64,000 nucleotides of DNA, taken from NCBI RefSeq assembly GCF_001458355.1, contig NZ_CYSA01000005.1:62001-126000 (forward strand). Reading direction: 5' to 3'. The translations under genes were made by a program, and so were the position numbers. Shown here piece after piece: positions 45,306-53,987 of this stretch. The notes beneath the pieces are model-generated. The model worked only from the letters and a program-made list of their open reading frames with translations, searched no databases and was not told where the DNA came from. Source of the stretch: Thalassovita gelatinovora. GTDB taxonomy: Bacteria; Pseudomonadota; Alphaproteobacteria; Rhodobacterales; Rhodobacteraceae. How positions within the stretch are numbered: position 1 is the first letter of the stretch; every line of letters begins with the position of its first letter.

Positions 45306-45766
45306 GCGTTGGCGTCCTTGAAAAGAGGTCGCCCGTCGCAGCGTGTTTTATGGCCGTAAAGAACCTGATCAACATGGATCGGAACCGGCGTGTTTTGCAC
45401 TGTCTTGTGCATCACCGGAGGGCCGCGCGGCATCGGACGGATATTTGAAGTGTGAAGGAATGGGGTTTGGAAAGAGGATGGTTCTGCCGCTGCTACAGAT
45501 AAGCAGAAAGGCAGGCCCACCCCGTTTGCAAGGTTCGGGTGACCGGCGAAAGTGTCACAACAAACGCAGCACTGGTGGCAGTCGTGACTGGGTTCGATAG
45601 GCGTTCCATCAAAGCCGACAAGCACGGTTTCCGCCACACCGTCGGCGCAGATTTCCATCTCCAGGAACGTGCCGTTACTGCTGGCCTCAGCCATGCCCAA
45701 AGGACCATACAAAGTAAGGGCAAAAGCAACCAAGCAGCTGAAAAGGATGGAGGCGGCGCGTTTCAT
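45302..45766 (-). CDS. Small exported Cys-rich protein heading the nos operon
   Basis: A 154-residue protein with an N-terminal hydrophobic signal (residues 5-25, cleavage near GMAEAS). A dense metal-ligand-like cluster, HDCHQCCVCCDTFAGHP, spans residues 61-77, with further Cys40 and Cys88. It resembles the loose DUF2946 group of small Cys/His-containing exported proteins. ATG 45766 has GAGGAG upstream. The four-base overlap with nosR puts it first in the nos operon, so binding or sensing copper is a reasonable guess. I know of no assigned function. Confidence 0.75.
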   Translation of the reverse strand: MKRAASILFSCLVAFALTLYGPLGMAEASSNGTFLEMEICADGVAETVLVGFDGTPIEPSHDCHQCCVCCDTFAGHPNLANGVGLPFCLSVAAAEPSSFQTPFLHTSNIRPMPRGPPVMHKTVQNTPVPIHVDQVLYGHKTRCDGRPLFKDANA

Positions 45767-45801
45767 AAAGACTCCTCTAGCAATAGAGAAGCACTCATTC
45801 A

Positions 45802-45815
45802 TTGATCTAGCGCAA
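45802..45815 (-). promoter_or_regulatory. Hybrid NnrR/FNR-like box upstream of the nos operon
   Basis: On the minus strand the site reads TTGCG-CTAG-ATCAA: an NnrR-type left half and an FNR-type right half with the standard N4 spacing. Its centre lies 42 bases before the start codon of the Cys-rich gene. A class II position (-41.5) would put transcription start at the ATG itself, so either the message is leaderless or the site acts differently. Confidence 0.5.
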
Positions 45816-46632
45816 ATGTTTTCATGTTGCCCAAAATACTCGCAACGCGCACATTTAATTTGCGGAATGTGTTCGCCACAAGACTGGCGATATTTGGGTG
45901 TGTCTTTTGGCAATAAATCGAAAAAAATAACTTTATTTCAACTAATTGAATTAAACCTGCACGATTTTTCAGGCTGAGAAAAAACGCCACCTCACAACAT
46001 GTGATGGTCGCACTATGAAATAGAATATAATCAATATATTCAGATAGTTAAAAAATTTACAATATTTGGCAGTTCAATCTCATTAGAAGCAATTCCGACA
46101 TTTCCACGACACAGTCGAACAAACGCATTCACATATATAAATATATAAAAATGGATTCTTAACTTCGCGTCTATTTCCTCATGAATGACGCCCCTTCACA
46201 TGACCAGAAGAATACACACAGTAAACTGTCCATGTGCCGACCTTGATAATTCAAATTCAAGTACAAGAATACGAAATCTCCCAACTCTATTCGGGCTCCC
46301 GATCCCATCCGTTTTCCGCGACCGATTTCATCGGTTTCGGACAGGGTGGCGTGGTCCAATCATTTGAAGTTCACTCTGGTGCGTCTCGTCAAGCCATACC
46401 GCATTTGCGGCATGGTTGATCCTTGTTCGATCCGGCTGGCCCCCTTGATTTCGTGACGGACTACGTCTGCACCGGCCTAAACTGCCCCGCGCCGACATCT
46501 CGATCCATGGGCGTTACTTAGGGTCAAGCCACGGTTTTTACGGACAATTTTGACATAACTGAAGAAAAAGCTTCATCGAACTGTCACACCTCCCGACTAC
46601 CTGAACACCGGTGCGCAACCGCTGCACATCAC

Positions 46633-46661
46633 ACGCAAAGGATGGCTGCCATCCTTTGTGT
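46633..46661 (+). promoter_or_regulatory. Leader hairpin upstream of ugpB
   Basis: 13-bp stem (46633-46645 with 46649-46661, one G-T pair) and loop CTG, about 90 bases before the ugpB start. Only three T follow, so a complete terminator is unlikely; an attenuator or operator is possible. Confidence 0.5.
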
Positions 46662-46753
46662 TTCGCTATCCGCAGGGGCCGTGGTCCCGAAACTTCTAGG
46701 GCGCAACGACGCCCTCTGCCCCCTACGGGCACCAATCGAACCGGAGTATCGAG

Positions 46754-48061
46754 ATGAAGAATTTCAAGATCAGCGTGGCCGCTGCTGCCTTCGCCATGAC
46801 GGCGAACGTGGCATTTGCCGAAACCAACATTACTTGGTGGCACGCTATGGGCGGTGCCTTGGGCGAAACCGTCAACAAAATTGCCGAGGATTTCAACGCC
46901 TCGCAAAACGATTACCAGATCACCCCAGTTTTCAAAGGCACCTACGAAGAAGCCCTGACTGCTGGCATCGCCGCGTTCCGCGCTGGCGAACAGCCCAACA
47001 TCCTTCAGGTTTTTGACGCTGGCGCCGCCACTGTCATCGGTGCCAAAGGGGCAACTATTCCGGTTCAGGATCTGCTGACCGACAATGGCGCTGCCTTTGA
47101 CATCAATGAATACATTTCCGGCGTGCGCTACTTCTACGCCGACAGCGAAGGAAAAATGATCGGCATGCCGTTCAATTCGTCCTCGCCGGTTATGTATTAC
47201 AACGTGGACGCGCTGGAAAAAGCAGGCGTGACCGCGCCCAAGACCTGGGAAGAATTCCAGTCGATAACCGCTCCTGCCCTGAAAGAAGCGGGTTACACCG
47301 CGCTGTCGCAGTCGCACCTGCCGTGGATCTTCACCGAAAACTTCATGTCGCGTCACAACCTGCCATTTGCCACCAACGACAATGGGTATGACGGCGCCGA
47401 AGGCACCGAAATCCTGGTCAATAACGACGCGATCAAAGCCCATTTCACTGCCGTGACCGAATGGCAGAAGAATGGTTATTTCGAATGGTTCGGTACCGGC
47501 TGGGGCGACAACCAAACGCCTTTCGAAGACGGCAAAGTCGCGATCTGGCTCGGGTCTTCGGGGTCGTTCGGCGGCCTGTCGAAAAAAGACCTGCCATTTG
47601 AATTTTCGGCCACCTACCTGCCTTACTGGGAATCCGTGACATCCGAACCTAAACAAACCTTCATCGGCGGTGCATCGCTGTTCGCAATGGCGGGCAAAGA
47701 CGCGGCTGAAAACAAAGCGACCGCTGCGTTCTTTGAATTCCTGACCAAGCCCGAAACCCAATATTTCTGGCACCAGGAAACCGGCTATGTGCCGATCACC
47801 AAAGCCGCTTACCAAATGGCCAAAGCAGACGGTCACTATGACCGCGCACCTGCCGCCGAAGTCGGCATCCTGCAACTGTCCTTGCCTGCCGGTGAAAACA
47901 CCAAAGGCTATCGCATGGGGTTCTACGTTCAAATCCGTGACGTGATGAACCGTGAATACGGCCGCATCCTGACCGGTGAAACGTCGGTCGAAGACGCGTT
48001 CAACAACATCGAAAAAGAAGCCAACCAGCTGCTGGCGCGGTTCGCCAAGACTCAAAGCTGA
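46754..48061 (+). CDS. ugpB: ABC transporter substrate-binding protein, glycerol-3-phosphate type
   Basis: A 435-residue periplasmic protein with signal peptide (cleavage near ANVAFAET, residue 22). TNITWWHAMGGALGETVNKI and FNSSSPVMYYNVDALEKAG are typical of UgpB, as is GYRMGFYVQIRDVMNREYGR near the end. It binds sn-glycerol-3-phosphate or glycerophosphodiesters in family members. First gene of ugpBAEC. I see no clear Pho box upstream. Confidence 0.88.
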   Translation: MKNFKISVAAAAFAMTANVAFAETNITWWHAMGGALGETVNKIAEDFNASQNDYQITPVFKGTYEEALTAGIAAFRAGEQPNILQVFDAGAATVIGAKGATIPVQDLLTDNGAAFDINEYISGVRYFYADSEGKMIGMPFNSSSPVMYYNVDALEKAGVTAPKTWEEFQSITAPALKEAGYTALSQSHLPWIFTENFMSRHNLPFATNDNGYDGAEGTEILVNNDAIKAHFTAVTEWQKNGYFEWFGTGWGDNQTPFEDGKVAIWLGSSGSFGGLSKKDLPFEFSATYLPYWESVTSEPKQTFIGGASLFAMAGKDAAENKATAAFFEFLTKPETQYFWHQETGYVPITKAAYQMAKADGHYDRAPAAEVGILQLSLPAGENTKGYRMGFYVQIRDVMNREYGRILTGETSVEDAFNNIEKEANQLLARFAKTQS

Positions 48062-48081
48062 ACACGGACACTTATAACACC

Positions 48082-48110
48082 GACGGTCGCAGCTTCTGCG
48101 GCCGTCTTTT
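48082..48110 (+). terminator. Intercistronic terminator/attenuator between ugpB and ugpA
   Basis: Stem GACGGTCGCAG / CTGCGGCCGTC (one G-T pair), loop CTT, followed by TTTT. It sits between binding protein and permease genes, where partial termination gives more binding protein than permease. Confidence 0.75.
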
Positions 48111-48129
48111 CGGTCCCGGAGATTCCATC

Positions 48130-49011
48130 ATGAAGCGCGCAGGCTTTACCACCACTTGGCTGCCGATACTGCTGCTGGTTCCACAGCTGTTGATCATCGC
48201 GGTGTTTTTCTACTGGCCTGCAGTCCATGCTCTGCAGTCGTCATTCTACCTTCAGGATCCGTTTGGCTTTGGCTCCACCTATGTGGGTTTGGAAAACTAC
48301 ACCGACCTCGCCCAAAGCTCGGAATACCTGAAAATCACCCGATTCACCGTGGTATTCACCCTGTTGGTCACCTTCTTTTCTCTGGCGCTTGCCCTGCTGC
48401 TTGCGGTCAAGGCCGATACAGTGATCCGCGGGGCCCGAACCTATCGCACGCTTTTGATGTGGGTCTATGCCGTTGCGCCGCCGGTCGCGGGGTTCATCGG
48501 GTTGCTCATGTTCAACCAAAGCTGGGGGCCGCTGACGGACATTGCGCGCGCCATCGGCTGGGATTTCAAACTGGGGGTGAACTTCAACGATACCGCCACC
48601 GCCATGGTCATCGTGTCGGTCTGGAAACAGGTGCCGGTGAATTTCATCTTCTTCCTGTCCGGGCTGCAATCGATTCCGAAATCAGTGCGCGAAGCGGCGC
48701 TGATCGACAATCGGTCCGCCTCGGGTCGCTTTTGGGACGTGACTTTCCCACTGCTCGCACCCACCGGATTTTTCCTGTTGATCATCAACATCACATACGC
48801 GCTTTTCGACACGTTCGGCATCATCGACACGCTGGTAAAAGGCGAACCGGGCAACAACCCGATGACTCTTGTCTACAAAGTCTATGTCGACGGGTTCCGC
48901 GGCAATGATCTGGGCGGTAGCTCGGCACAATCCGTGGTTTTGATGGTGCTGGTTCTGGCACTGACGGTGTTTCAGTTCCGGCTGGTCGAACGCCGTATCC
49001 ACTATACCTGA
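48130..49011 (+). CDS. ugpA: Glycerol-3-phosphate ABC transporter permease UgpA
   Basis: A 293-residue permease with six helices. The EAA loop is EAALIDNRSASGRFWDVTFP. LFDTFGIIDTLVKGEPGNNP and YKVYVDGFRGNDLG followed by SSAQSVVLM are typical of UgpA. It pairs with UgpE, whose gene follows 10 bases later. Confidence 0.9.
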   Translation: MKRAGFTTTWLPILLLVPQLLIIAVFFYWPAVHALQSSFYLQDPFGFGSTYVGLENYTDLAQSSEYLKITRFTVVFTLLVTFFSLALALLLAVKADTVIRGARTYRTLLMWVYAVAPPVAGFIGLLMFNQSWGPLTDIARAIGWDFKLGVNFNDTATAMVIVSVWKQVPVNFIFFLSGLQSIPKSVREAALIDNRSASGRFWDVTFPLLAPTGFFLLIINITYALFDTFGIIDTLVKGEPGNNPMTLVYKVYVDGFRGNDLGGSSAQSVVLMVLVLALTVFQFRLVERRIHYT

Positions 49012-49021
49012 GGGACCGGAA

Positions 49022-49909
49022 ATGACCAATCTATCGAACACCACAATCGCGGCACCCACCCGCCGGATCAGATGGTCCCGCCTGCTGGATCATGCGGTGC
49101 TGATTGCCGGCTCTCTGTTCCTGCTGATCCCTTTGCTGATCGTGCTGCAAACCACCACAACGACCGACGTTGAAACCATGAAAAACGGTCCCCAACTGGT
49201 GATCGGCAGTCAGTTCGACGACAACCTGAAAGACGCGATGGTCAAGGCGTCGGGATTTTCCGGCGAAAACACCGGCATGTCGATGCTGATCAATTCGATG
49301 ATCCTCGGGCTGGGCTTTGCCCTGGGCAAAATCATCATCGGCATGATGGCGGCTTACGCGCTGGTCTATTTCCGACTGCGCTTTGCGACGCTGGCCTTTT
49401 GGCTGATCTTTACCACGCTGCTTTTGCCGCTCGAGGTGCGCATTCTGCCCTCCTACGAAATCGCGCAGAAACTGGGCTTGCTGAACACCTATACCGGGCT
49501 GATCGTGCCGCTGATCGCATCGGCCACCGCGACGTTTTTCTTCCGCCAGTTTTTCCGCTCCGTGCCCGAAGAACTGGTCGAAGCCGCCCGCATCGATGGC
49601 GCAGGCCCCGTCAAGTTTTTCATCGATATCCTGGCACCACTGTCGCAAACCATGATCGCCGCGATGTTCATCATCATGTTCGTCTATGGCTGGAACCAAT
49701 ACTTGTGGCCCACCATGATCACCACCGACGAAGACATGTATACGCTGGTGCGTGGTATCAAGCAGATCACTCAGGATCTGGAAGGGACCAACATCCCCGA
49801 ATATGGCCGCGCCAATATGCTGGCCCTCATTGCGATCCTGCCCCCGGTAGCGGTCGTCATTTTCTTCCAAAGCTGGTTCGTCAAGGGCCTGACGGAATCT
49901 GATAAATAA
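49022..49909 (+). CDS. ugpE: Glycerol-3-phosphate ABC transporter permease UgpE
   Basis: A 295-residue permease with six helices. The EAA loop is EAARIDGAGPVKFFIDILAP, and FVYGWNQYLWPTMITTDED is the UgpE mark. The ATPase gene follows 9 bases later. Confidence 0.9.
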   Translation: MTNLSNTTIAAPTRRIRWSRLLDHAVLIAGSLFLLIPLLIVLQTTTTTDVETMKNGPQLVIGSQFDDNLKDAMVKASGFSGENTGMSMLINSMILGLGFALGKIIIGMMAAYALVYFRLRFATLAFWLIFTTLLLPLEVRILPSYEIAQKLGLLNTYTGLIVPLIASATATFFFRQFFRSVPEELVEAARIDGAGPVKFFIDILAPLSQTMIAAMFIIMFVYGWNQYLWPTMITTDEDMYTLVRGIKQITQDLEGTNIPEYGRANMLALIAILPPVAVVIFFQSWFVKGLTESDK

Positions 49910-49918
49910 GGACGTCCC

Positions 49919-50959
49919 ATGGCTCAGGTCTCCCTGAACAATATCCGCAAAATTTACGCCAACGGGTACGAAGCCGTTACCCCCACCAGTTTCGACATCG
50001 CCGATGGCGAATTCGTGGTTCTGGTCGGCCCGTCGGGCTGTGGAAAATCCACCCTTCTGCGCATGGTCGCCGGGCTTGAAGACATCACCGAAGGCGTGTT
50101 GTCGATCAACGATCGGCAGGTCAATCACGTCGACCCGGCCGATCGCGACATCGCGATGGTGTTTCAAAACTACGCTTTGTATCCGCATATGACCGTGCGC
50201 AAAAACATCGGGTACGGGTTGAAGAACCGCAAGATACCGGCGGACATGATTGAATCCAAAGTGCAGGAAGCGGCGAAAATGCTGAACCTGACGGACTATC
50301 TCGATCGCAAACCCAGCCAATTGTCGGGGGGCCAACGCCAACGCGTCGCAATGGGCCGCGCGGTGGTACGCGATCCGGCCCTGTTCCTGTTCGATGAACC
50401 GCTGTCCAATCTCGATGCAAAGCTGCGCCACCAGATGCGGATCGAAATCAAAGCGCTGCAACGCCGTCTTGGCGTGACCTCGATCTATGTCACCCACGAT
50501 CAGGTTGAAGCAATGACCATGGCGGATCGGATCATCGTGTTGAACGAAGGTCGGATCGAACAGATCGGTACCCCGGCCGAAATCTACCACGCGCCGGCCT
50601 CGACCTTCGTGGCAAGCTTCATGGGCGCTCCGCCGATGAACCTGATCGACGCGCGGCTAGCGGACGGTCAGATCATGATCAACGGCAATACCGCCCTCGC
50701 CCCGGCTCAGGGCACCGGTGCGATCACCTTGGGTATCCGCCCCGAAGACGTGGAAATACACGATGACGCCCCGATCCATTTCCACGTGGACATCGTCGAA
50801 GAACTCGGGGCGCATCGCTTGCTTCATGGCCAGCTGGCGGATCAGGATTTCACCATCCATGTCGGCAAAGATGTCGCGGCCACACCCGGTGCCACCCGCA
50901 TTGCGATAAAACCCGACTGTTGTTGCCTGTTCGACCCCGAAACGGGGAAAGCCTTGTGA
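49919..50959 (+). CDS. ugpC: Glycerol-3-phosphate ABC transporter ATPase UgpC
   Basis: A 346-residue MalK-type ATPase. Walker [10 protein letters not shown] (37-45), signature [19 protein letters not shown], Walker [13 protein letters not shown], then a C-terminal TOBE domain from about residue 240. The last 246 bases before the next gene (50960-51205) contain a small dyad but no gene. Confidence 0.91.
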   Translation: MAQVSLNNIRKIYANGYEAVTPTSFDIADGEFVVLVGPSGCGKSTLLRMVAGLEDITEGVLSINDRQVNHVDPADRDIAMVFQNYALYPHMTVRKNIGYGLKNRKIPADMIESKVQEAAKMLNLTDYLDRKPSQLSGGQRQRVAMGRAVVRDPALFLFDEPLSNLDAKLRHQMRIEIKALQRRLGVTSIYVTHDQVEAMTMADRIIVLNEGRIEQIGTPAEIYHAPASTFVASFMGAPPMNLIDARLADGQIMINGNTALAPAQGTGAITLGIRPEDVEIHDDAPIHFHVDIVEELGAHRLLHGQLADQDFTIHVGKDVAATPGATRIAIKPDCCCLFDPETGKAL

Positions 50960-51178
50960 TCACCAAAACCTGCACGACCCTGCCTGCCGTCGCCGCTACG
51001 GACAGAAATCGTAGTCTGACAGCGCCGCGAACCGCTGCGGCCCATCGCGGATTGCTGGCGGAAATCCCCGCGATGAACGCGGTTCAGGCCGCCGCCCTTC
51101 GCCACTTGATCAAACAGTCAGGCAATTCCGACATACGGAACATAGTTCCATTCATCTTGACCCCCATTGCCGCTGTGC

Positions 51179-51194
51179 GTTACCAACCCGTAAC
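51179..51194. promoter_or_regulatory. Small dyad upstream of the acyl-CoA ligase
   Basis: GTTAC-N6-GTAAC, 15 bases before the ligase start, overlapping the likely leader. It resembles a TetR or GntR half-site pair; weak. Confidence 0.3.
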
Positions 51195-51208
51195 AGAGGG
51201 AGGATATG

Positions 51209-52687
51209 ATGCACTGGCTAGACGACCTGATCAGCGGAAAACCGGCGGATACACGGGCGATCATCGATCACGATGGCACCGCAATCACCTTTGGGGCACT
51301 GAACGCGGCGATTGATGCCGCCGCAGATGCGATGCGCACCCACGGCGTGCAGCCCGGCGACCGGGTGCTGGTGGTGGCGGAAAACTGCGCCTTGCTGGCG
51401 GCAGCCTTCCTTGCCGCAATGCGGTTGCGGGCTTGGTGCGTGCCATTGAACGCGCGCGTCACCGCCCCTGAACTGGACGCGATCCGCGCTGACGCCGGGC
51501 CGCGCCTGACGCTGTTCACCGACGTGGCGTCGACCGCGGCGGACACTCATGCCACCCGGTTGGGCGCCGTGACAGGCCCCAAGGTTCTGGGCCACCCGCT
51601 GCGGCTGCAGGCCGATCCCGCCGCGCAGGCCGAAACGGTACAAGACAGCCCCGAAACCCAGGTGGCGGCACTGGTCTATACCTCCGGCAGCACCGGCGCG
51701 CCCAAAGGGGTGATGCTGTCGCATGCCAGCCTGATGTTCAACGCGCAAGTGATGGCGCAGGCCCGAAACTTTGCGCCCGACGACGTGATTTTGCTGGCGC
51801 TGCCCTGCACCCATATCATGGCCCTGTCCACCGCGTTGCTGGCCGGGCTGTCGGCTGGTGCGACGGTGCGACTGATGGCGCGGTTCAGCGTTGACGGGAT
51901 GCTGGACGCGCTGGCCGAAGGCGGCTCGGTAGTGACCGGTGTGCCCGCGATGTTCGACCAGATCCTGCGCCGGACCGAAACGGGTGAAGCCGCCCTGGTG
52001 GCCCCCCGCCTGCGCATGGTTGGTTCGGGCGGGGCACCGCTGGACCCGGCGTTGAAGGCGCGGATCGAAGCGCAATTTGGGCTGCCCCTGAACAACGGCT
52101 ACGGTCTGACCGAAGCCGGGCCGGGCGTCGCCTCGACGGTGTTCGGACCGCGGCGGACGGATGGCTCGATCGGCTATGTCTATCCGGATTGCGAAGCGCG
52201 CATCGACGATGCCGGTACCGATGGCGTGGGCGAGTTGCAATTTCGCGGGCCGGGCGTGATGCTGGGCTATTACCACAATCCGCAGGCCAGCGCCGAGGCA
52301 ATGACCGCCGACGGGTTCCTGCGCACCGGCGATCTGGCGCGGATCGACCCGGATGGCGCACTGCATCTGGTGGGGCGTAGCAAGGAATTGATCATCCGCT
52401 CGGGCTTCAACGTCTACCCGCCCGAGGTCGAAGCGGCGCTGATGGCCTGCCCCGGTGTGCTACAGGCGGCGGTGGCCGGGCGCGCGATTGCGGGCAACGA
52501 AGAGGTGTTGGCCTTTGTCACCACCGACGGCAGCACCGACGCCGCCGCCATCGCCGCGCATCTGCGCAACCGGCTTGCAGCCTACAAGCAGCCGCAGCAC
52601 ATCATCGTGGTGCCGTCCATGCCGCTGACTTCGGCGGGCAAGCTACACAAGCCCGCGCTGGTCGCGCAATTCGCCCCGCCCGGCTGA
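51209..52687 (+). CDS. Class I adenylate-forming acyl-CoA ligase
   Basis: A 492-residue ANL enzyme that activates a carboxylic acid as acyl-AMP and then transfers it to CoA. Motifs in order: LVYTSGSTGAPKGVMLSH, NNGYGLTEAG, RTGDLARIDPDGALHLVGRS, SGFNVYPPEVE, and PLTSAGKLHKPAL with the catalytic Lys. ATG 51209 is preferred over 51206 because GGAGG lies 5 bases before it. The substrate is unknown. It stands alone downstream of ugpC. Confidence 0.87.
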   Translation: MHWLDDLISGKPADTRAIIDHDGTAITFGALNAAIDAAADAMRTHGVQPGDRVLVVAENCALLAAAFLAAMRLRAWCVPLNARVTAPELDAIRADAGPRLTLFTDVASTAADTHATRLGAVTGPKVLGHPLRLQADPAAQAETVQDSPETQVAALVYTSGSTGAPKGVMLSHASLMFNAQVMAQARNFAPDDVILLALPCTHIMALSTALLAGLSAGATVRLMARFSVDGMLDALAEGGSVVTGVPAMFDQILRRTETGEAALVAPRLRMVGSGGAPLDPALKARIEAQFGLPLNNGYGLTEAGPGVASTVFGPRRTDGSIGYVYPDCEARIDDAGTDGVGELQFRGPGVMLGYYHNPQASAEAMTADGFLRTGDLARIDPDGALHLVGRSKELIIRSGFNVYPPEVEAALMACPGVLQAAVAGRAIAGNEEVLAFVTTDGSTDAAAIAAHLRNRLAAYKQPQHIIVVPSMPLTSAGKLHKPALVAQFAPPG

Positions 52688-52774
52688 TCGGGCCAAAACG
52701 CCCTGGGTGTCTGATATCAGGCTTTGATGGTGCGATCCTGTCTCGGGCCTGTCTTCGGCTTGAAAGGACGCATT

Positions 52775-52940
52775 ACGGGACAGGTTCGTCACCGGAGCGC
52801 CACGACCACGCACGCCGTCAGAGCTGCAATACAGCGATCACAAGCTTCGCTCGCGATCTTGTCGATGGCGACGATCCCCGCAATTGCGACAAACGGTCCA
52901 CAGCCGTTGCATTTCCCACTCGGCCCTACCACCTCTTGAG
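52775..52940 (+). pseudogene. IS481-type transposase relic (N-terminal fragment, frameshifted)
   Basis: The frame at 52778 reads GQVRHRSATTTHAVRAAIQR followed by SQASLAILS, which matches my memory of the N terminus of IS481-family transposases (GQVRHGSATTTHAVRAAIQR). The expected ATG is ACG here. After a frameshift near 52865, another frame continues GDDPRNCDKRSTAVAFPTRP, comparable to the family's GINPKTVAKWRKR region. The remainder of the gene is missing. No inverted repeats were found. Confidence 0.6.
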
Positions 52941-52957
52941 GACATCGGGGGGAACAC

Positions 52958-53512
52958 ATGCTTTCACTGAACTTGCGCAGCTTGGCGGTGGTCGTCGCCC
53001 TGTTGGTTCCAACGTCTGGCTTTGCCGAGGATGACATGATCCACTTTTCGGTGTCTGACCCCACCCGTTGGAATTACTTCAGCGATCAGGTCATGGGCGG
53101 CGTCTCCGAGGGCAGAGTGACCTTCGAGACAGTTGATGAGGCGCCCGTCCTGCGGTTAACCGGTCGCGTCAGCACCGCCAATCGCGGCGGCTTCATTCAG
53201 GCCCGCATGATGCTGGATGCACCATTGTCCAACACGTCGCAAGGCATCGTTTTGACGGTGCGCGGCAACGATCAACCCTATTACGTGCACCTCAGGACAA
53301 GGTGGACCATCTTGCCATGGCAATTGTATCAAGGTGAATTCGACGCTTCGCAAACTTGGCAGGAAGTGCGCATTCCGTTCGAGTCATTCGCTCCTTACGG
53401 TGGGCTCCTGTCCCGATCCTTCAGGGTTTCAGACGTGCGCAGCATTGCCGTCGTTGCCTTCGGACGAGACCACGACGCAGACCTGTCTGTGCGCGCCATA
53501 GGGGTTTATTGA
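52958..53512 (+). CDS. CIA30 family protein (NDUFAF1-like)
   Basis: A 184-residue exported protein with a signal peptide (cleavage near SGFAEDD, about residue 23). The CIA30 jelly-roll domain has WNYFSDQVMGGVSEGRVTFE and ANRGGFIQARMMLD. The mitochondrial homologue helps assemble complex I; bacterial members have no proven role. It lies immediately after the transposase relic. Confidence 0.85.
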   Translation: MLSLNLRSLAVVVALLVPTSGFAEDDMIHFSVSDPTRWNYFSDQVMGGVSEGRVTFETVDEAPVLRLTGRVSTANRGGFIQARMMLDAPLSNTSQGIVLTVRGNDQPYYVHLRTRWTILPWQLYQGEFDASQTWQEVRIPFESFAPYGGLLSRSFRVSDVRSIAVVAFGRDHDADLSVRAIGVY

Positions 53513-53576
53513 GGCAAGGAACGCGTCCTTGAGAACAGCGGGGCACTATCCGCCCAGCCGATCAGACCCGAATGCC

Positions 53577-53987
53577 CTAGCGGCGCGGCACCACCTTGAA
53601 CGACCCCGAAGCACGGGCAAGGACGATGCCGGTATCGTCGCGGATTTCGCCTTCGGAAAAATAGATCGATTTACCACCACCGACGCGCCGGGCTTCGCAG
53701 ATCAGATGCGACCCGCGCGGCTTCGCCAGGTAATTGACGTTCAGGTTCAACGTGACCGAGGGGCGGAAGCTGTCGGGACTGCCTTCCCAGCAGCCGGAAG
53801 ACCCCAAAGTGGTATCCAGCACCGACGCGTAAACCCCGCCATGCGGGATGCCCATCGGGTTCAGAAGCTGCGGACCGATATCCAGCTCGAACCGGGCGTA
53901 CCCGTCGGAATAGCCGGTCTTGTGCGCCCCCAGAAGCGCCATGAAGCCTTGGGTACTGGAAGTATAGAGGGAAGGATCGTCACGCAT
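53577..53987 (-). CDS. PaaI-type hotdog thioesterase
   Basis: A 136-residue hotdog-fold protein. LNPMGIPHGGVYASVLDTTL carries the PHGG/asp-helix pattern of PaaI thioesterases, followed by SVTLNLNVNYLAKPRG. It would hydrolyse acyl- or aryl-CoA esters. Its ATG overlaps the IclR stop by 8 bases, tying it to the catabolic locus upstream. A TTG just before the ATG is a possible alternative. Confidence 0.83.
   Translation of the reverse strand: MRDDPSLYTSSTQGFMALLGAHKTGYSDGYARFELDIGPQLLNPMGIPHGGVYASVLDTTLGSSGCWEGSPDSFRPSVTLNLNVNYLAKPRGSHLICEARRVGGGKSIYFSEGEIRDDTGIVLARASGSFKVVPRR

Larger units (their letters stand above)
45767..46753. other. AT-rich intergenic region without genes
   Basis: About 990 bases divide the divergent nos and ugp operons. 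The stretch 45,900-46,260 is clearly AT-rich compared with the window (for example ACATATATAAATATATAAA around 46,131). I find no convincing gene on either strand. It holds the nos box, a small TCACA-N3-TGTGA dyad (45992-46004), a TTGACA at 46550 followed by TGAAG-N6-CTTCA, and a strong hairpin at 46633. It may be an acquired or decayed segment. Confidence 0.6.

Noticed and set aside
45992-46004. CRP site TCACA-N3-TGTGA
   Set aside because: The order of half-sites is inverted and the spacing wrong for CRP (TGTGA-N6-TCACA).
46535-46600. Pho box upstream of ugpB
   Set aside because: TGTC-like repeats occur but their spacing (9 bases) does not fit the 11-base direct repeat of PhoB sites.
49031-50590. 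519-codon minus-strand frame opposite ugpE/ugpC
   Set aside because: Shadow of two well-supported transporter genes.
52789-53064. 91-codon minus-strand frame over the IS481 relic
   Set aside because: It overlaps the transposase-like plus-strand sequence and the start of the CIA30 gene; no independent support.
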